Source: Liquorilactobacillus sucicola DSM 21376 = JCM 15457 (GTDB lineage: Bacteria > Bacillota > Bacilli > Lactobacillales > Lactobacillaceae). Taken from it: a DNA stretch of 64,000 bases. The DNA lies in the NCBI RefSeq assembly GCF_000612445.1, contig NZ_BALC01000007.1, positions 43,658-107,657 on the forward strand, given 5' to 3'. The notes beneath the pieces were generated by a model. The model worked only from the letters and a program-made list of their open reading frames with translations, had not been told where the DNA came from and ran no database searches. Each line of letters starts with the position of its first letter. Within the stretch, counting starts at the first letter, position 1. Positions 1 through 8,840 of this stretch are shown here, in pieces. The position numbers were made by a program, and so were the translations under genes.

Positions 1-2
1 AT

Positions 3-269
3 GCCGACTACCTTTTTTTAGACGAACCTTTTGTGGGTGTTGATATGATAAGTGAAGATATTATAATAAAAATTTTAAAAAATTTGAGAAACGAAGGTAA
101 AACGATTTTAATTGTTCACCATGATTTAAGCAAAGTGAAAGATTATTTTGATCAGTTGGTAATGTTGAACAGCAAAGTAATTGCGGCAGGGGCAACTGCT
201 GAAGTTTTTAACATGCAAAATTTGAAGTGCGCCTATGGCGAAAATATTTTTGTAGACAGGGGTGAATAA
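3..269 (+). CDS. Metal ABC transporter ATP-binding protein, 3' end only
   Basis: The frame is open from the left edge and ends at 269. It holds the last ~88 residues of an ABC ATPase. The Walker B region reads YLFLDEPFVGVD (positions 6-41) and the switch histidine lies in IVHHDLSKV, about 25 residues later. The short tail after it fits Mn/Zn-type importers (MntB, ZnuC, PsaB family). The permease follows after two bases, and then the binding lipoprotein, so this is the ATPase of a three-gene metal importer. Walker A and the signature motif lie outside the window. The GTG at 33 is an internal valine codon, not a start. Confidence 0.9.
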   Translation, partial: ADYLFLDEPFVGVDMISEDIIIKILKNLRNEGKTILIVHHDLSKVKDYFDQLVMLNSKVIAAGATAEVFNMQNLKCAYGENIFVDRGE

Positions 270-271
270 AG

Positions 272-1114
272 ATGCTTGCAGAGTTTATTCATGGATTGAT
301 GACTTTTCATTTTTTACAAAATGCCTTAATAACTGCAGTTGTTGTAGGTACTGTTTCAGGTATTGTCGGATGTTTCATTATTTTACGTGGAATGTCGCTA
401 ATGGGGGATGCGATTTCTCATGCAGTTTTGCCAGGAGTAGCTATTGCATACATCTTGAGTATCAATTTTTTTGTCGGAGCAATTGCATTTGGAATATTAT
501 CTTCAATAATAATTACTTATATTAAAGAAAACAGTCTTATCAAGAGTGATACTGCGATTGGAATAACCTTTAGTTCCTTTTTAGCACTGGGAGTTATATT
601 GATTGGGGTTGCACGCAGTTCAACTGATTTATTCCATATACTTTTTGGGAATATTCTTGCAGTTCAGGATGTGGATAAATGGATAACGATTGCAGTTTCT
701 TTCCTAGTTATATTAGTGATTGTTTTATATTTCAAAGAACTCTTATTGACATCATTTGATCCGCAAATGGCTAAAGCATTGGGGATGCGAGTCAATTTTT
801 ATCACTATCTACTTATGTTGATGTTGACCTTGGTTGCTGTTACTGCTATGCAAAGTGTGGGAACAATTTTAATTGTGGCGCTTTTAATAACACCGGCTGC
901 TACAGCATTTTTATTCACTAAAACTTTGAAAACAATGATCTTCTTAGCGGCCGGAATCGGGGCAGTTGTTTCGGTAATAGGGCTCTTTATCGGATACAGT
1001 TATAATATCGCAGCTGGTTCAAGCATTGTGTTAACCGCTGCTGTAGTGTTCTTAGTTAGTTTTTTCATCTCACCAAAACAAAAATATGTGAAAAGGAAGG
1101 TGCAAAAATGGTGA
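272..1114 (+). CDS. Metal ABC transporter permease (ABC-3 family)
   Basis: A 280-residue, very hydrophobic protein with about eight membrane segments, typical in length for ABC-3 permeases (MntC, ZnuB, PsaC). The family hallmark [22 protein letters not shown] lies near residues 33-54, and the later conserved [10 protein letters not shown] stretch is present near 205-214. It forms the membrane channel of the importer whose ATPase ends just upstream. The start ATG follows that stop by two bases, with GGGGTGAATAAAG as ribosome-binding region. The end overlaps the binding-protein gene by seven bases, indicating translational coupling. The metal (Mn or Zn) cannot be decided from sequence. Confidence 0.93.
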   Translation: MLAEFIHGLMTFHFLQNALITAVVVGTVSGIVGCFIILRGMSLMGDAISHAVLPGVAIAYILSINFFVGAIAFGILSSIIITYIKENSLIKSDTAIGITFSSFLALGVILIGVARSSTDLFHILFGNILAVQDVDKWITIAVSFLVILVIVLYFKELLLTSFDPQMAKALGMRVNFYHYLLMLMLTLVAVTAMQSVGTILIVALLITPAATAFLFTKTLKTMIFLAAGIGAVVSVIGLFIGYSYNIAAGSSIVLTAAVVFLVSFFISPKQKYVKRKVQKW

Positions 1115-2055
1115 AAAAGATGCGCAAATATTTAAGTTACGTGGCTTTTACAGCTTTCATCGTTTTGGCGTTTGCAGGGTGTTCTTCAACTAAAAATAGT
1201 ACATCGGAAAAATCAGATAAAATAAAAGTAGTGGCAACTAATTCTATCATAGCTGATATTACTAAAAACATTGGTAAGAATCGTATAGAGTTACACAGTA
1301 TCGTTCCAGCTGGACGAGATCCCCATGAGTACGAGCCACTGCCTGAAGATACGAAAAAAGTATCTGAAGCTGATGCTATTTTTTATAATGGACTCAATCT
1401 AGAAACTGGTGGCAATGCATGGTTTGAAAAACTTGTCAAAAATGCAGGTAAAAAGGCAAATAAAGATTATTTTGCAGTTAGTGATGGTGTGAAAAAAATA
1501 TATTTGGAAGGAGCGTCGGAAAAGGGAAAAGAGGATCCCCATGCGTGGTTGGATCTTAAAAATGGTGTTATTTATGCGAGGAATATTGAGAAACAGCTTG
1601 CAGCTAAAGATCCGAAAAATAAGAAGTTTTACAAGAAAAATTTGAACGCATATGTAAAGAAATTAAATGGGCTTCATAGCAAAGCTAAACGCGAGTTTGA
1701 AAATATTCCTGCTGCTAAAAAGATGATTGTTACAAGTGAAGGATGTTTCAAGTATTTTTCTAGGGCTTACAATGTTCCTTCGGCTTATATTTGGGAAATT
1801 AATACTGAACAAGAAGGCACACCAGATCAATTAAAAAAATTAGTACAGAAACTTAAGAATTCAGAGGTCCCAGCACTATTTGTGGAAAGTAGCGTAGATT
1901 CAAGACCAATGAAAACTATTTCGAAAGAAACTGGTATTCCGATCTACTCTGAGATATTTACAGATTCTGTCGCTAAGAAGGGTCAGACTGGAGATAGTTA
2001 CTATTCAATGATGAAATGGAATTTAGAAAAAATTGCAGCTGGCTTGTCTCAATAA
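1108..2055 (+). CDS. Metal ABC transporter substrate-binding lipoprotein (PsaA/MntA/ZnuA family)
   Basis: A 315-residue lipoprotein. The N-terminus is basic, then hydrophobic, and ends in a lipobox LAFAGC with Cys25, the predicted site of lipidation and membrane anchoring. Metal-ligand motifs of the cluster 9 family are visible: RDPHEYEP (near 70), EDPHAWLD (near 147), TSEGCF (Glu near 211) and the late Asp in SSVDSRP. There is no His-rich loop, which in ZnuA-type proteins often signals zinc, so manganese is somewhat more likely (inference). It is the last gene of the importer operon and is followed by a strong terminator at 2242. Confidence 0.93.
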   Translation: MVKKMRKYLSYVAFTAFIVLAFAGCSSTKNSTSEKSDKIKVVATNSIIADITKNIGKNRIELHSIVPAGRDPHEYEPLPEDTKKVSEADAIFYNGLNLETGGNAWFEKLVKNAGKKANKDYFAVSDGVKKIYLEGASEKGKEDPHAWLDLKNGVIYARNIEKQLAAKDPKNKKFYKKNLNAYVKKLNGLHSKAKREFENIPAAKKMIVTSEGCFKYFSRAYNVPSAYIWEINTEQEGTPDQLKKLVQKLKNSEVPALFVESSVDSRPMKTISKETGIPIYSEIFTDSVAKKGQTGDSYYSMMKWNLEKIAAGLSQ

Positions 2056-2241
2056 GTAAGCACTTATTGGATGAATTTGTTCTTGCTATCTACAATAAAA
2101 TGATGGGAAAAGTGTGGCATATTTGTTAAAGCTTAGAGTACTGACGTAAAATTAGAAATGTATGTAGTGAGTTGTTCAACATGCATAATGCGAAGTTGGA
2201 TAGAGAATTTTGAATTATAATGTATCTTCATGCAAATTTAT

Positions 2242-2286
2242 AAGGAGCTGTGCCAAATTTAGTTTTTGGCACAGCTCCTTCTTTTT
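2242..2286. terminator. Terminator of metal ABC operon (bidirectional)
   Basis: Inverted repeat with arms AAGGAGCTGTGCCAAA and TTTGGCACAGCTCCTT around a short loop, followed by a T-rich tract. It lies between convergent genes, so it can serve both. It joins directly to the dispersed repeat at 2287-2415. Confidence 0.88.
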
Positions 2287-2415
2287 ATTCCGTATAAACG
2301 TGTTCCATAAGTCAAAATTCTCCGTCTAGCTTCGAATTACTCATAGCAAAGTACTCGCTATGTTTGTAATTTCGAGTTAGTACTCAAATTTTCCCGACTT
2401 TGTACTGCCTTATTT
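2287..2415 (-). repeat. Dispersed intergenic repeat, copy A
   Basis: The reverse strand of this stretch matches 25393-25500 at roughly 90% over about 105 bases, and 35139-35245 more loosely. Conserved blocks include AATAAGGCAGTACAAAGTCG, a palindromic core where AACATAGC faces GCTATG with flanking AATTAC and GTAATT, and GCTAGACGGAGA. After these comes AACACGTTTATACGGAATA, which recurs at 50452. The copy is joined to the terminator-like palindrome at 2242-2286. No coding frame is apparent. Confidence 0.8.
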
Positions 2416-2535
2416 AAAATAAACGCATATTATCTGCATCAACTCGTCTCAAGCAATCAAATACTCGCTTAGCAGCATTAAGCATTTCCGCTTCCAGTAT
2501 AGTATAACTAGCAGCAATCTTTGAGAATAAAAAAG

Positions 2536-3450
2536 TTAATGCAGTGATGTTAGCTTTTCTGAAATTATCTTAGCAGAATTGTCTAGTTTAGCTTGTTCTT
2601 CGATAGTTAGCTTGATTTTATTTATCTCAACAACTCCCTGACGACCTATAACTGCAGGGTATCCAATATAGTGACCATAATTTTCAAGATAAACAGAGGT
2701 CGGGCATGCAAGGTGTGCATCTGAAAGTACCGCGAGAGCAAGCTTAATTGCACAGGTCGTAATCGCGTAACATGTATAGTGTTTACCTGAAAAAATCAAC
2801 CATCCTCCGCGACGAGCACGGTGATCCAAATCAGCAAGATCTAAACCACATACGGCAGCGGCATCTTCAATTGTGTGTCCCTTAACTTCGACCGTTGACC
2901 AAGCAGTGAATTGTGATTCTCCATGCTCGCCAAGAACATAACCGCTAATATTTTTAGGATCCTCATGGACGGCTTGGCCAACTGCTCGCTGCATTCTTGC
3001 AGTGTCCAAGAATGTTCCTGTCCCGAAGACTTGCTTCTTGCTGAGACCAGTTTGTCGCTGCAATAGAGTAGTAATAACGTCGCATGGATTGCTAATATTG
3101 ATAAGTACGCCATTAAACCCAACTTTTTTGATTTTTTGAGCAACCTCTGCAACAACAGCAGCATTGTAGTTCAATTCACCAAAACGATCTCCATCCATCT
3201 TTATGGCCGAAATATTTCCAAAAGCTGTTATGATAACATCTGCATCTTTTAAGGCAGTATAATCTTGTGGAATAATTTTGGTAAAAGTGTCTAAGCGAGA
3301 AAGGGTATCGCGAAGATCGTACTCTTCTGCAACTGCCTTATCCTCATTTGAATCAATCAAAACAAGTTCATCGGCAATCCCCTTTGTCACAAGTGTATAA
3401 GCAATAGTTGCACCAACATGGCCTAGACCTATCACACCAATTTTTCTCAT
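2536..3450 (-). CDS. L-2-hydroxyisocaproate dehydrogenase (L-lactate/malate dehydrogenase superfamily)
   Basis: 304 residues. An NAD-binding fold starts with GLGHVG (8-13) and has Asp33 for NAD preference. Catalytic residues are visible: DTARMQR (149-155, substrate-binding Arg and Asp) and the proton-relay His176 in GEHG. It lacks the classic active-site loop of L-lactate dehydrogenases, and the wording of several blocks resembles the L-HicDH of Weissella confusa as I remember it. Such enzymes reversibly reduce branched 2-oxo acids to 2-hydroxy acids and link amino-acid catabolism to NADH disposal. The start ATG has GGAGG nine bases upstream. It is monocistronic and convergent with the metal transporter operon. 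Confidence 0.88.
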   Translation of the reverse strand: MRKIGVIGLGHVGATIAYTLVTKGIADELVLIDSNEDKAVAEEYDLRDTLSRLDTFTKIIPQDYTALKDADVIITAFGNISAIKMDGDRFGELNYNAAVVAEVAQKIKKVGFNGVLINISNPCDVITTLLQRQTGLSKKQVFGTGTFLDTARMQRAVGQAVHEDPKNISGYVLGEHGESQFTAWSTVEVKGHTIEDAAAVCGLDLADLDHRARRGGWLIFSGKHYTCYAITTCAIKLALAVLSDAHLACPTSVYLENYGHYIGYPAVIGRQGVVEINKIKLTIEEQAKLDNSAKIISEKLTSLH

Positions 3451-3702
3451 TCAATGAACCTCCATTAAAATAATCTAAAGCTATTATAATCTCAATTTTA
3501 AATGTTCTGGGCTTAAAGTCAACTGCGGCTTTGCTTTTTTATATAAAGCTATGTATAAAAACATGGTCTTTTTTGGTAAAATTAAATCTGAGTTAAATCA
3601 CGTTCCTGTAGATAATTTTTAGATTTAACTCCAATTTTTTGTAAATTTAATTAAATAATTTTAAAATAAAAGCAACAACGTTTTTAGAAAGGAAGATCAA
3701 AA

Positions 3703-4494
3703 ATGTCTTTGAGAATAAGCTTGATACAAATGGATGTAAAATATGCTCAGGCAGAAGTCAATTATGAGAGGGTGCAGCAGCTGGTTACGGAAGCAGCTGC
3801 TGCTAAAACTGATATAATTGTTCTCCCAGAGATGTGGAATATCGGGTATGCATTGGATCAGCTAAATGAGTTAGCTGACAAAGAGGGGAATAGAACTAAA
3901 ACTTTTTTGGCGGAATTAGCACGAAAGTTGGAAGTGAATATTGTCGGTGGGTCTGTTGCAACGGTGAAGAACGGCTCCTTCTACAATACCAGCTATGTTT
4001 TTGATCGCAAAGGCAAACTTTGCAGTGAATATGATAAGGTACATCTATTTGGCCTGATGCATGAAGATAAGTGGATAACTGCGGGAGCAAAAGCTAATCG
4101 TTTTGTTTTAGATGGCATTCCAGCAACAGGTGTTATTTGCTACGACATCCGTTTCCCAGAATGGGAACGGTCATTGATGCATCAAGGAGCCAAAGTTTTA
4201 TTTGTCAGTGCGCAGTGGCCAGAGCAAAGGATTGAGCAGTGGGAAATTATGTTGCGAGCACGAGCTATTGAAAATCAGGCGTTTGTTATAGCTGTTAATC
4301 GAGTGGGGGAAGGTCCGGAAGGAGATCATTTTAATGGTCACTCGCTTGCAATCGATCCTTTGGGCAACATTCTTTTGCGAGCTCCAGATGACAAAGAAGG
4401 AATCTTTGATGTCAATTTAGACTTAGATTCACTCGAAGCAATTCGTGGTGAAATACCTGTTTTTTTAGATAGGCGGGTAGATTTATATGATTAG
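3703..4494 (+). CDS. Carbon-nitrogen hydrolase (nitrilase family, omega-amidase-like)
   Basis: 263 residues, the usual size for a single-domain nitrilase-superfamily amidase. The Glu-Lys-Cys catalytic triad is complete: Glu43 in LPEMWNIGY, Lys112 in YDKVHLF and Cys146 in GVICYDIRFPEW. The order and context fit omega-amidase (NIT2/YafV type), which hydrolyses 2-oxoglutaramate or 2-oxosuccinamate after transamination. The exact substrate cannot be read from sequence. The start ATG is preceded by GAAAGGAAG. It stands alone between a divergent dehydrogenase gene and a long non-coding stretch. Confidence 0.87.
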   Translation: MSLRISLIQMDVKYAQAEVNYERVQQLVTEAAAAKTDIIVLPEMWNIGYALDQLNELADKEGNRTKTFLAELARKLEVNIVGGSVATVKNGSFYNTSYVFDRKGKLCSEYDKVHLFGLMHEDKWITAGAKANRFVLDGIPATGVICYDIRFPEWERSLMHQGAKVLFVSAQWPEQRIEQWEIMLRARAIENQAFVIAVNRVGEGPEGDHFNGHSLAIDPLGNILLRAPDDKEGIFDVNLDLDSLEAIRGEIPVFLDRRVDLYD

Positions 4495-5150
4495 TCCACA
4501 ATTTTCGTGTAATATAAGAGATAAAATGACTCTGCTAAAACGGTAAATTATAATAGAGTTGCACATAAATAGTAGTAGTCAAAAAAATAAGCGGTACATT
4601 TTATATGGACTAGCCAAGTTTTGTTAGCGACTTCAGCGTACAAGTCAATATAAAAAGCATTTTATATTATCATTGGACAACAGCAAGTGCTAAATGCGGT
4701 TCTTTCAAAAGGGGGTAAGATAAAGTTAAAGTACTGTTAGGCAGTACTTTAAAAGAGAGCACGATAATGTAGAAAAATGAGTTTATGCTAATTGTGGACT
4801 TGTGCAATGTTTTCGTAGAAGGGCTATAGTGTAATATAAGTTGAAATGAGGATGTTTTAAGAAAGAAGGTGAGGAATATTAATAAGTAAAAAATTATCAT
4901 TTTTAATAATTTAAATGATACGTATTACGATATGTTATTTAAATATTGTCAAAAAAATAGTAGAATAGAAAATATGTGGTTTAAACCTGCTGGGGGTATC
5001 GATAATTCTGCATGCAACACACAAAAAAATGTTGGGAGAGTAATATAAATACCAAGACTTTGATAAGAAACATATTTTTAGAATTTTTAAACATATTAGT
5101 GTAAAATGTACGCATGGAAGATAGGAAAACACATAATTTATAGCGTTTAC
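4495..5150. other. Long AT-rich intergenic region with one hairpin
   Basis: No convincing gene on either strand; the open frames here lack ribosome-binding sites and show biased low-complexity composition. One clear structure is a perfect 11-base inverted repeat, TTAAAGTACTG (4726-4736) and CAGTACTTTAA (4742-4752), with a five-base loop and no T-run, so it is not an obvious terminator. A small RNA is possible but unsupported. Confidence 0.5.
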
Positions 5151-5179
5151 TTGACAAGGCTATATTATTTTAGTATATT
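5151..5179 (+). promoter_or_regulatory. Sigma-A promoter of MarR-type gene
   Basis: TTGACA (5151-5156), a 17-base spacer and TATATT (5174-5179): a near-consensus housekeeping promoter 54 bases upstream of the GTG start. AT-rich dyad-like sequence around 5172-5200 could be an autoregulatory MarR operator (inference). Confidence 0.75.
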
Positions 5180-5232
5180 ATGATAGTTCACATGTTATAT
5201 AAAAATTTTTAAACATTCGGGGGAAAAAAAGC

Positions 5233-5670
5233 GTGATTACTTTACAAAAATCTTTGACCAACTTAACGCAGGTTTTAAGGCTGCATGAACGACATCAAGA
5301 TGCACCTGATTTTGAAAAACTGGGCGCAATCGATATTTACTATTTGGAAGCTATTTATCAACTTAAAGAGCCGACAATTGGGATGATATCTAAACTGCTT
5401 GATCAATCCACACCTAATACTAACTACCATATTAAAAAGCTAATGAAGTTGGGCTTAATTGAAAAAAGGTTAGATGATGTAGATCGTCGTGTTACACATT
5501 TGATGGTAACAGATAAGTATCATCAAATGATGGACTCAGACAATGAATTTTGGCAGAGATTGGAAAATAAGCTCGAAGATGAAGTCGCACCTAAGGACTT
5601 AGCTATTTTTAAGCGAGTTTTGCGTCAGACGATTGAGATAGTTACGGATGAGAGCTTGGATGAATTTTAA
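5233..5670 (+). CDS. MarR family transcriptional regulator
   Basis: 145 residues. A winged helix-turn-helix is visible at about 35-100: IYYLEAIYQL, then IGMISKLLDQSTPNTNYHIKK as recognition region, then the wing LIEKRLDDVDRRVTHLMVT. The DxRR-type wing is a MarR hallmark. Start is GTG at 5233 with GGGGG upstream. It has its own near-consensus promoter and a terminator, so it is monocistronic. It is not next to fatty-acid genes, so a FabT role is not supported. Ligand and targets are unknown. Confidence 0.85.
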   Translation: MITLQKSLTNLTQVLRLHERHQDAPDFEKLGAIDIYYLEAIYQLKEPTIGMISKLLDQSTPNTNYHIKKLMKLGLIEKRLDDVDRRVTHLMVTDKYHQMMDSDNEFWQRLENKLEDEVAPKDLAIFKRVLRQTIEIVTDESLDEF

Positions 5671-5703
5671 TAAAAGAGTGTGTTATATATATATTGATGG
5701 CTG

Positions 5704-5738
5704 AAAGTTGAGATAGTATCTCGACTTTTTTGTTTTTA
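5704..5738 (+). terminator. Terminator of marR-type gene
   Basis: AAAGTTGAGAT (5704-5714) pairs with ATCTCGACTTT (5718-5728) with one G-U pair and a three-base loop, followed by a T-rich tract. Confidence 0.82.
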
Positions 5739-5877
5739 ATGGAAGGAAAGACAGCTATGTTTATTCGATGAAGTATTATTTAAACCGGACATACCTTTAA
5801 AAAATAATTAATTATGTTAAATTTTGACAAACGAGTATTTTTTTAGATGTTTTGTATGAAGTAAGCTTTGTTTTATA

Positions 5878-5886
5878 TGCTATAAT
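5878..5886 (+). promoter_or_regulatory. Extended -10 promoter element upstream of glucosaminidase
   Basis: TGCTATAAT, an extended -10 box, about 100 bases upstream of the glucosaminidase start. No good -35 at the normal distance. The same TGCTATAAT word precedes several other genes in the window. Confidence 0.5.
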
Positions 5887-5957
5887 CGGCACGAGCAGTT
5901 TTGAGATAAAGCAAAGAAAAAAACTGGACAAAGAAGAATCGTGCAGGAGGCAAAGTT

Positions 5958-5993
5958 GTGCTGACTATACAAAGGATTGAAAAATTTGGCTAA
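5958..5993 (+). CDS. Possible 11-codon leader ORF overlapping the glucosaminidase start
   Basis: The best ribosome-binding site in this region, AGGAGG at 5945-5950, is seven bases from a GTG at 5958, not from the glucosaminidase start. That frame encodes MLTIQRIEKFG and stops with TAA at 5991-5993. It covers both candidate TTG starts (5977, 5986) of the next gene in another frame. It may act by translational coupling or be fortuitous. There is no evidence that the peptide itself has a function. Confidence 0.35.
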   Translation: MLTIQRIEKFG

Positions 5994-6651
5994 GAAGAGA
6001 AGAAAGAAGACCAACCGCAAGAAGAAAGGCTTCTTGATAGTTAATGGAAAATTACAGATAACTAATGTTTTAGTGCTGGTTTTAGTTATAAGCTTGTTAA
6101 CAGTCCAGGTAATGAATTGGTTAGGCAAGTATTCAACAAGCGATAATAATGATGCTGATACTACACAAATCAATGATAATACAAAAAGAAACTTTATTAA
6201 TCAGATTTTGCCGGTTGCACAGAAAGAACAAAGGCAGCATCAACTATTGACCAGCATTACACTTGCACAAGCGGCCCTTGAATCAAATTGGGGCCAGAGT
6301 CAATTAGCAAGTCGTTATCATAATTTGTTTGGTGTTAAAAGTGATGCAGCTAATGCACAGCTAATGACAACTGCTGAGTACGTTAATGGGCAATGGATAA
6401 CAGTTAAAGCTAAATTTGCAACTTATAAAGATTGGAATGAATCAATTGAAGCACATACACGCTTATTTGTGAATGGAACCGGCTGGGATCAGGATCATTA
6501 TCGGTCAGTGTTAGCGGCCAAAGATTATCGTGAAGCCGCTGCTGCCTTGCAAAAACAAGGTTATGCCACAGATCCTGGATATGCCCAGAAATTGATTCAG
6601 ATTATTCAAGAGTATCAATTAGACAGGTATGATAAGACTTTAACAAAATAA
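5986..6651 (+). CDS. Glucosaminidase domain protein (GH73 peptidoglycan hydrolase)
   Basis: About 221 residues. A strongly basic N-terminus (KKRRKKTNRKKK) precedes one membrane segment (about 24-43), acting as signal-anchor. A GH73 domain covers about 70-215, with the catalytic Glu in QAALESNWGQSQ and the conserved YHNLFGVK block. It probably cleaves N-acetylglucosaminyl bonds of peptidoglycan during growth or separation (AcmA/LytG-like). There is no LysM or other wall-binding domain. TTG at 5986 is preferred because AAGGA lies at a proper distance; TTG at 5977 sits almost on that site and would add three residues. Confidence 0.85.
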   Translation: MAKKRRKKTNRKKKGFLIVNGKLQITNVLVLVLVISLLTVQVMNWLGKYSTSDNNDADTTQINDNTKRNFINQILPVAQKEQRQHQLLTSITLAQAALESNWGQSQLASRYHNLFGVKSDAANAQLMTTAEYVNGQWITVKAKFATYKDWNESIEAHTRLFVNGTGWDQDHYRSVLAAKDYREAAAALQKQGYATDPGYAQKLIQIIQEYQLDRYDKTLTK

Positions 6652-6709
6652 AGTCGAATAATAGAGTTTGCCGATTGGCATAATATATGCTAATCTACGT
6701 AGGTATTGT

Positions 6710-6775
6710 ACTTATATAATGTCATAATATGGTTGACAAGTTTCTACCCAAGACCGAAAATCTTGGACTATAAGT
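6710..6775 (+). ncRNA. Purine (guanine-type) riboswitch aptamer
   Basis: P1 is ACTTATA (6710-6716) with TATAAGT (6769-6775). Conserved loop and junction words are present: ATATGG in L2, AGTTTCTACC in J2/3, and P3 closed by CCAAGA with TCTTGG. The base that decides specificity is C6768 in GGACTAT, as in guanine/xanthine-sensing members; adenine sensors have U. It precedes xpt-pbuX, the classic targets, and is linked to the terminator at 6801-6841. Confidence 0.95.
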
Positions 6776-6800
6776 AAAAAAAGCTACTAATAGTGGGAGG

Positions 6801-6841
6801 GGCTTCTTTTACGACTTGTCGTGTTAAAAGAAGCCTTTTTT
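6801..6841 (+). terminator. Riboswitch-controlled terminator with alternative antiterminator
   Basis: Perfect arms GGCTTCTTTTA (6801-6811) and TAAAAGAAGCC (6825-6835) with an inner ACGAC/GTCGT stem, then six Ts. The antiterminator can form between GTAAAAAAAGC (6774-6784), which takes the end of P1, and GCTTCTTTTAC (6802-6812), with one mismatch. Ligand binding stabilises P1, frees the terminator and turns the genes off. Confidence 0.9.
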
Positions 6842-6868
6842 GTACTTTAAAAAGAAAGGTCGGATAAG

Positions 6869-7455
6869 TTGAAGTTACTGGAAGAACGGATTCGTGAAGA
6901 TGGGGTCGTATTGGACGGAGATGTGCTAAAAGTGAATCAATTTTTAAATCATCAAATCGATCCCGAACTGATGTATGCTGTGGGGCAAGAATTTAAACGT
7001 TTGTTTGGTGAGGAGGACATAACTAAGATATTAACGGTAGAGTCTTCAGGGATAGCACCAGCTATTATGGCAGGCTTATTGATGCATGTTCCAGTGGTTT
7101 TTGCGAAAAAGCAGAAGAGCTCGACTTTGAATGGAAGTCTATATACAGCAAAAGTTTATTCATATACGAAAAAAGTCGAAAATACGATATCTGTAGATGC
7201 AAAGTTTTTAAGTACCAATGATAACGTGTTGATAATTGATGATTTTTTAGCAAACGGTCAAGCTGTGAATGGCTTGTTAGATATTTGCAAACTGGCGCAA
7301 GCCATGTTGTTGGTGCTGGTATTGTAATTGAAAAGTCATTTCAGCAAGGAGCAGAACTGATTAGAAAACGCGGCGTCAGATTAGAGTCATTAGCACGAAT
7401 TTCTTCTTTTGCGGGTAATAAAGTTCATTTTGCAGGGAGCGCTGAGAATGATTAA
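6869..7455 (+). CDS. xpt: Xanthine phosphoribosyltransferase, frameshifted in this sequence
   Basis: Converts xanthine and PRPP to XMP in purine salvage. The first frame (TTG at 6869, GAAAGG upstream) contains ATP/PRPP-site sequence [13 protein letters not shown] near residues 125-137 and the N-terminal hallmark [14 protein letters not shown]. It then runs off-frame near 7304. Dropping back one base there restores [21 protein letters not shown] and the family C-terminus, stopping at 7455. The repaired length, 195 residues, is normal for Xpt. A single missing base, probably a sequencing error, is the simplest reading. Controlled by the upstream guanine riboswitch; its end overlaps pbuX. Confidence 0.88.
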
Positions 7456-8743
7456 TCAAGTCGAAAAAAATGTTAGTAATGGCAAAGCAGCAATATTAGG
7501 GTTGCAACATTTGCTAGCAATGTATTCAGGAGCAATAGCAGTTCCTTTGCTGATAGGAACTGCTTTGAAATTTAATAGTACACAAATGACATATCTTGTT
7601 TCGATTGATATATTCATGTGTGGGTTAGCAACTTTGCTGCAACTTTTGCGGAATCGTTATTTTGGAATAGGGCTACCAGTTATATTAGGATGTGCGATTC
7701 AAGCTGTTGGGCCATTAAAGATGATCGGCAAAGAATTCACGATCGGTACAATGTATGGAGCTATTATTGTTGCTGGAGTTTTTGTCTTTTTGATTGCCGG
7801 TCAATTTTCGAAGATAAAAAAACTTTTTCCGCCAGTTGTAACAGGCTCATTGATCACTGTGATAGGATTGACATTGATACCGATTGCGGTCCAAAATATT
7901 GGAGGCGGAGATGCAGCCTCAAAAAGTTTTGGTGAACTGCATAATGTTTTACTTGGTTTTATAACTATTTTAGTTATTTTAATTATTCAAGTTTGGGGTA
8001 AAAAATTCATAAGTACTATTTCTGTTTTACTGGGATTGGTTGCTGGCACGCTCATAGCATCAATGATGGGTTTAGTTTCACTGGCACCGATTGTTGATGC
8101 TTCATGGTTCAGAATACCGCAGCCGTTTTATTTTGGCGCACCTCATTTTGAGTGGTCTTCGTCAATTACGATGATCATAATTTCACTGGTTTCGATGGTT
8201 GAGTCAACGGGTGTCTTTTTTGCATTAGGAGATGTGTTGAATAAGCAAGTAACAGCAGCGGATTTAAAGCGCGGTTATCGTGCAGAAGGGATGGCTGCTA
8301 TACTGGGAGGAGTTTTCAATACTTTTCCCTACACTACATTTTCTCAGAATGTTGGTCTTTTGCAGCTATCGGGTATTAAAACTAAGAAACCAATTTATTG
8401 GTCTGCAGGTTTACTGATGCTGATGGGACTTTTGCCCAAGATAGGTGCGGTAGCCACCATTATTCCAACACCGGTTTTAGGTGGTGCAATGCTGGTGATG
8501 TTTGCCATGATAAGTGTTCAAGGGATGCGAATGCTGCTAAAGGTTGATTTTTCGGATCAGAAAAATTTGCTGATAGTTGCTCTTTCAATAGGCTTGGGCT
8601 TAGGCGTTGCAGTCTATCCTGAAGTTTTCCAGTTTTTCCCAAAAACACTGCAACTTCTCTTAGGCAATGGAATTGTTGTTGCGAGCCTTGTGTCAGTTTT
8701 GCTAAATGTTATTTTTAAAGGACGCAGCGGTTTAGAAGAGTAG
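7448..8743 (+). CDS. pbuX: Xanthine permease (NCS2 family)
   Basis: 431 residues and about 12-14 membrane segments. The NCS2 signature region is clear: LQHLLAMYSGAIAVPLLIG near residues 20-38, and VESTGVFFALGDV with the following GGVFNTFPYTTFSQNVG near 255-300. It imports xanthine (possibly uric acid or guanine) with protons and supplies Xpt. The start ATG at 7448 has GGGAG eight bases upstream and overlaps the xpt stop by eight bases; an upstream in-frame start would lie inside xpt. Same transcript and riboswitch as xpt. Confidence 0.93.
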   Translation: MINQVEKNVSNGKAAILGLQHLLAMYSGAIAVPLLIGTALKFNSTQMTYLVSIDIFMCGLATLLQLLRNRYFGIGLPVILGCAIQAVGPLKMIGKEFTIGTMYGAIIVAGVFVFLIAGQFSKIKKLFPPVVTGSLITVIGLTLIPIAVQNIGGGDAASKSFGELHNVLLGFITILVILIIQVWGKKFISTISVLLGLVAGTLIASMMGLVSLAPIVDASWFRIPQPFYFGAPHFEWSSSITMIIISLVSMVESTGVFFALGDVLNKQVTAADLKRGYRAEGMAAILGGVFNTFPYTTFSQNVGLLQLSGIKTKKPIYWSAGLLMLMGLLPKIGAVATIIPTPVLGGAMLVMFAMISVQGMRMLLKVDFSDQKNLLIVALSIGLGLGVAVYPEVFQFFPKTLQLLLGNGIVVASLVSVLLNVIFKGRSGLEE

Positions 8744-8770
8744 TGACAGTATCAGGCAAATGGTATGTCG

Positions 8771-8840
8771 AAGGCAGCTTTTGAGTACTAAGTGTGAATT
8801 ACGGGTATGGTTAGAGATTGATGAAGGGTAATTCACATGT
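8771..8840 (+). repeat. Degenerate copy E of the dispersed intergenic repeat (tentative)
   Basis: AAGGCAG, GAGTACTAA and GAATTAC appear in the same order as in copies A-C, and the palindromic core is kept as a perfect 10-base inverted repeat: TGTGAATTAC (8793-8802) and GTAATTCACA (8828-8837). The sequence between is diverged. The shared layout is the evidence; identity is low. Confidence 0.4.

Noticed and set aside
32..269. GTG at 33 as a gene start giving a 78-residue protein
   Set aside because: The frame is open to the left edge and contains the Walker B motif upstream of and across this codon; it is the end of a longer ATPase.
4670..5132. Reverse-strand hydrophobic open frames in the long intergenic region
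   Set aside because: AT-rich translation artefacts (Phe/Leu/Ile/Ser-rich), no ribosome-binding sites.
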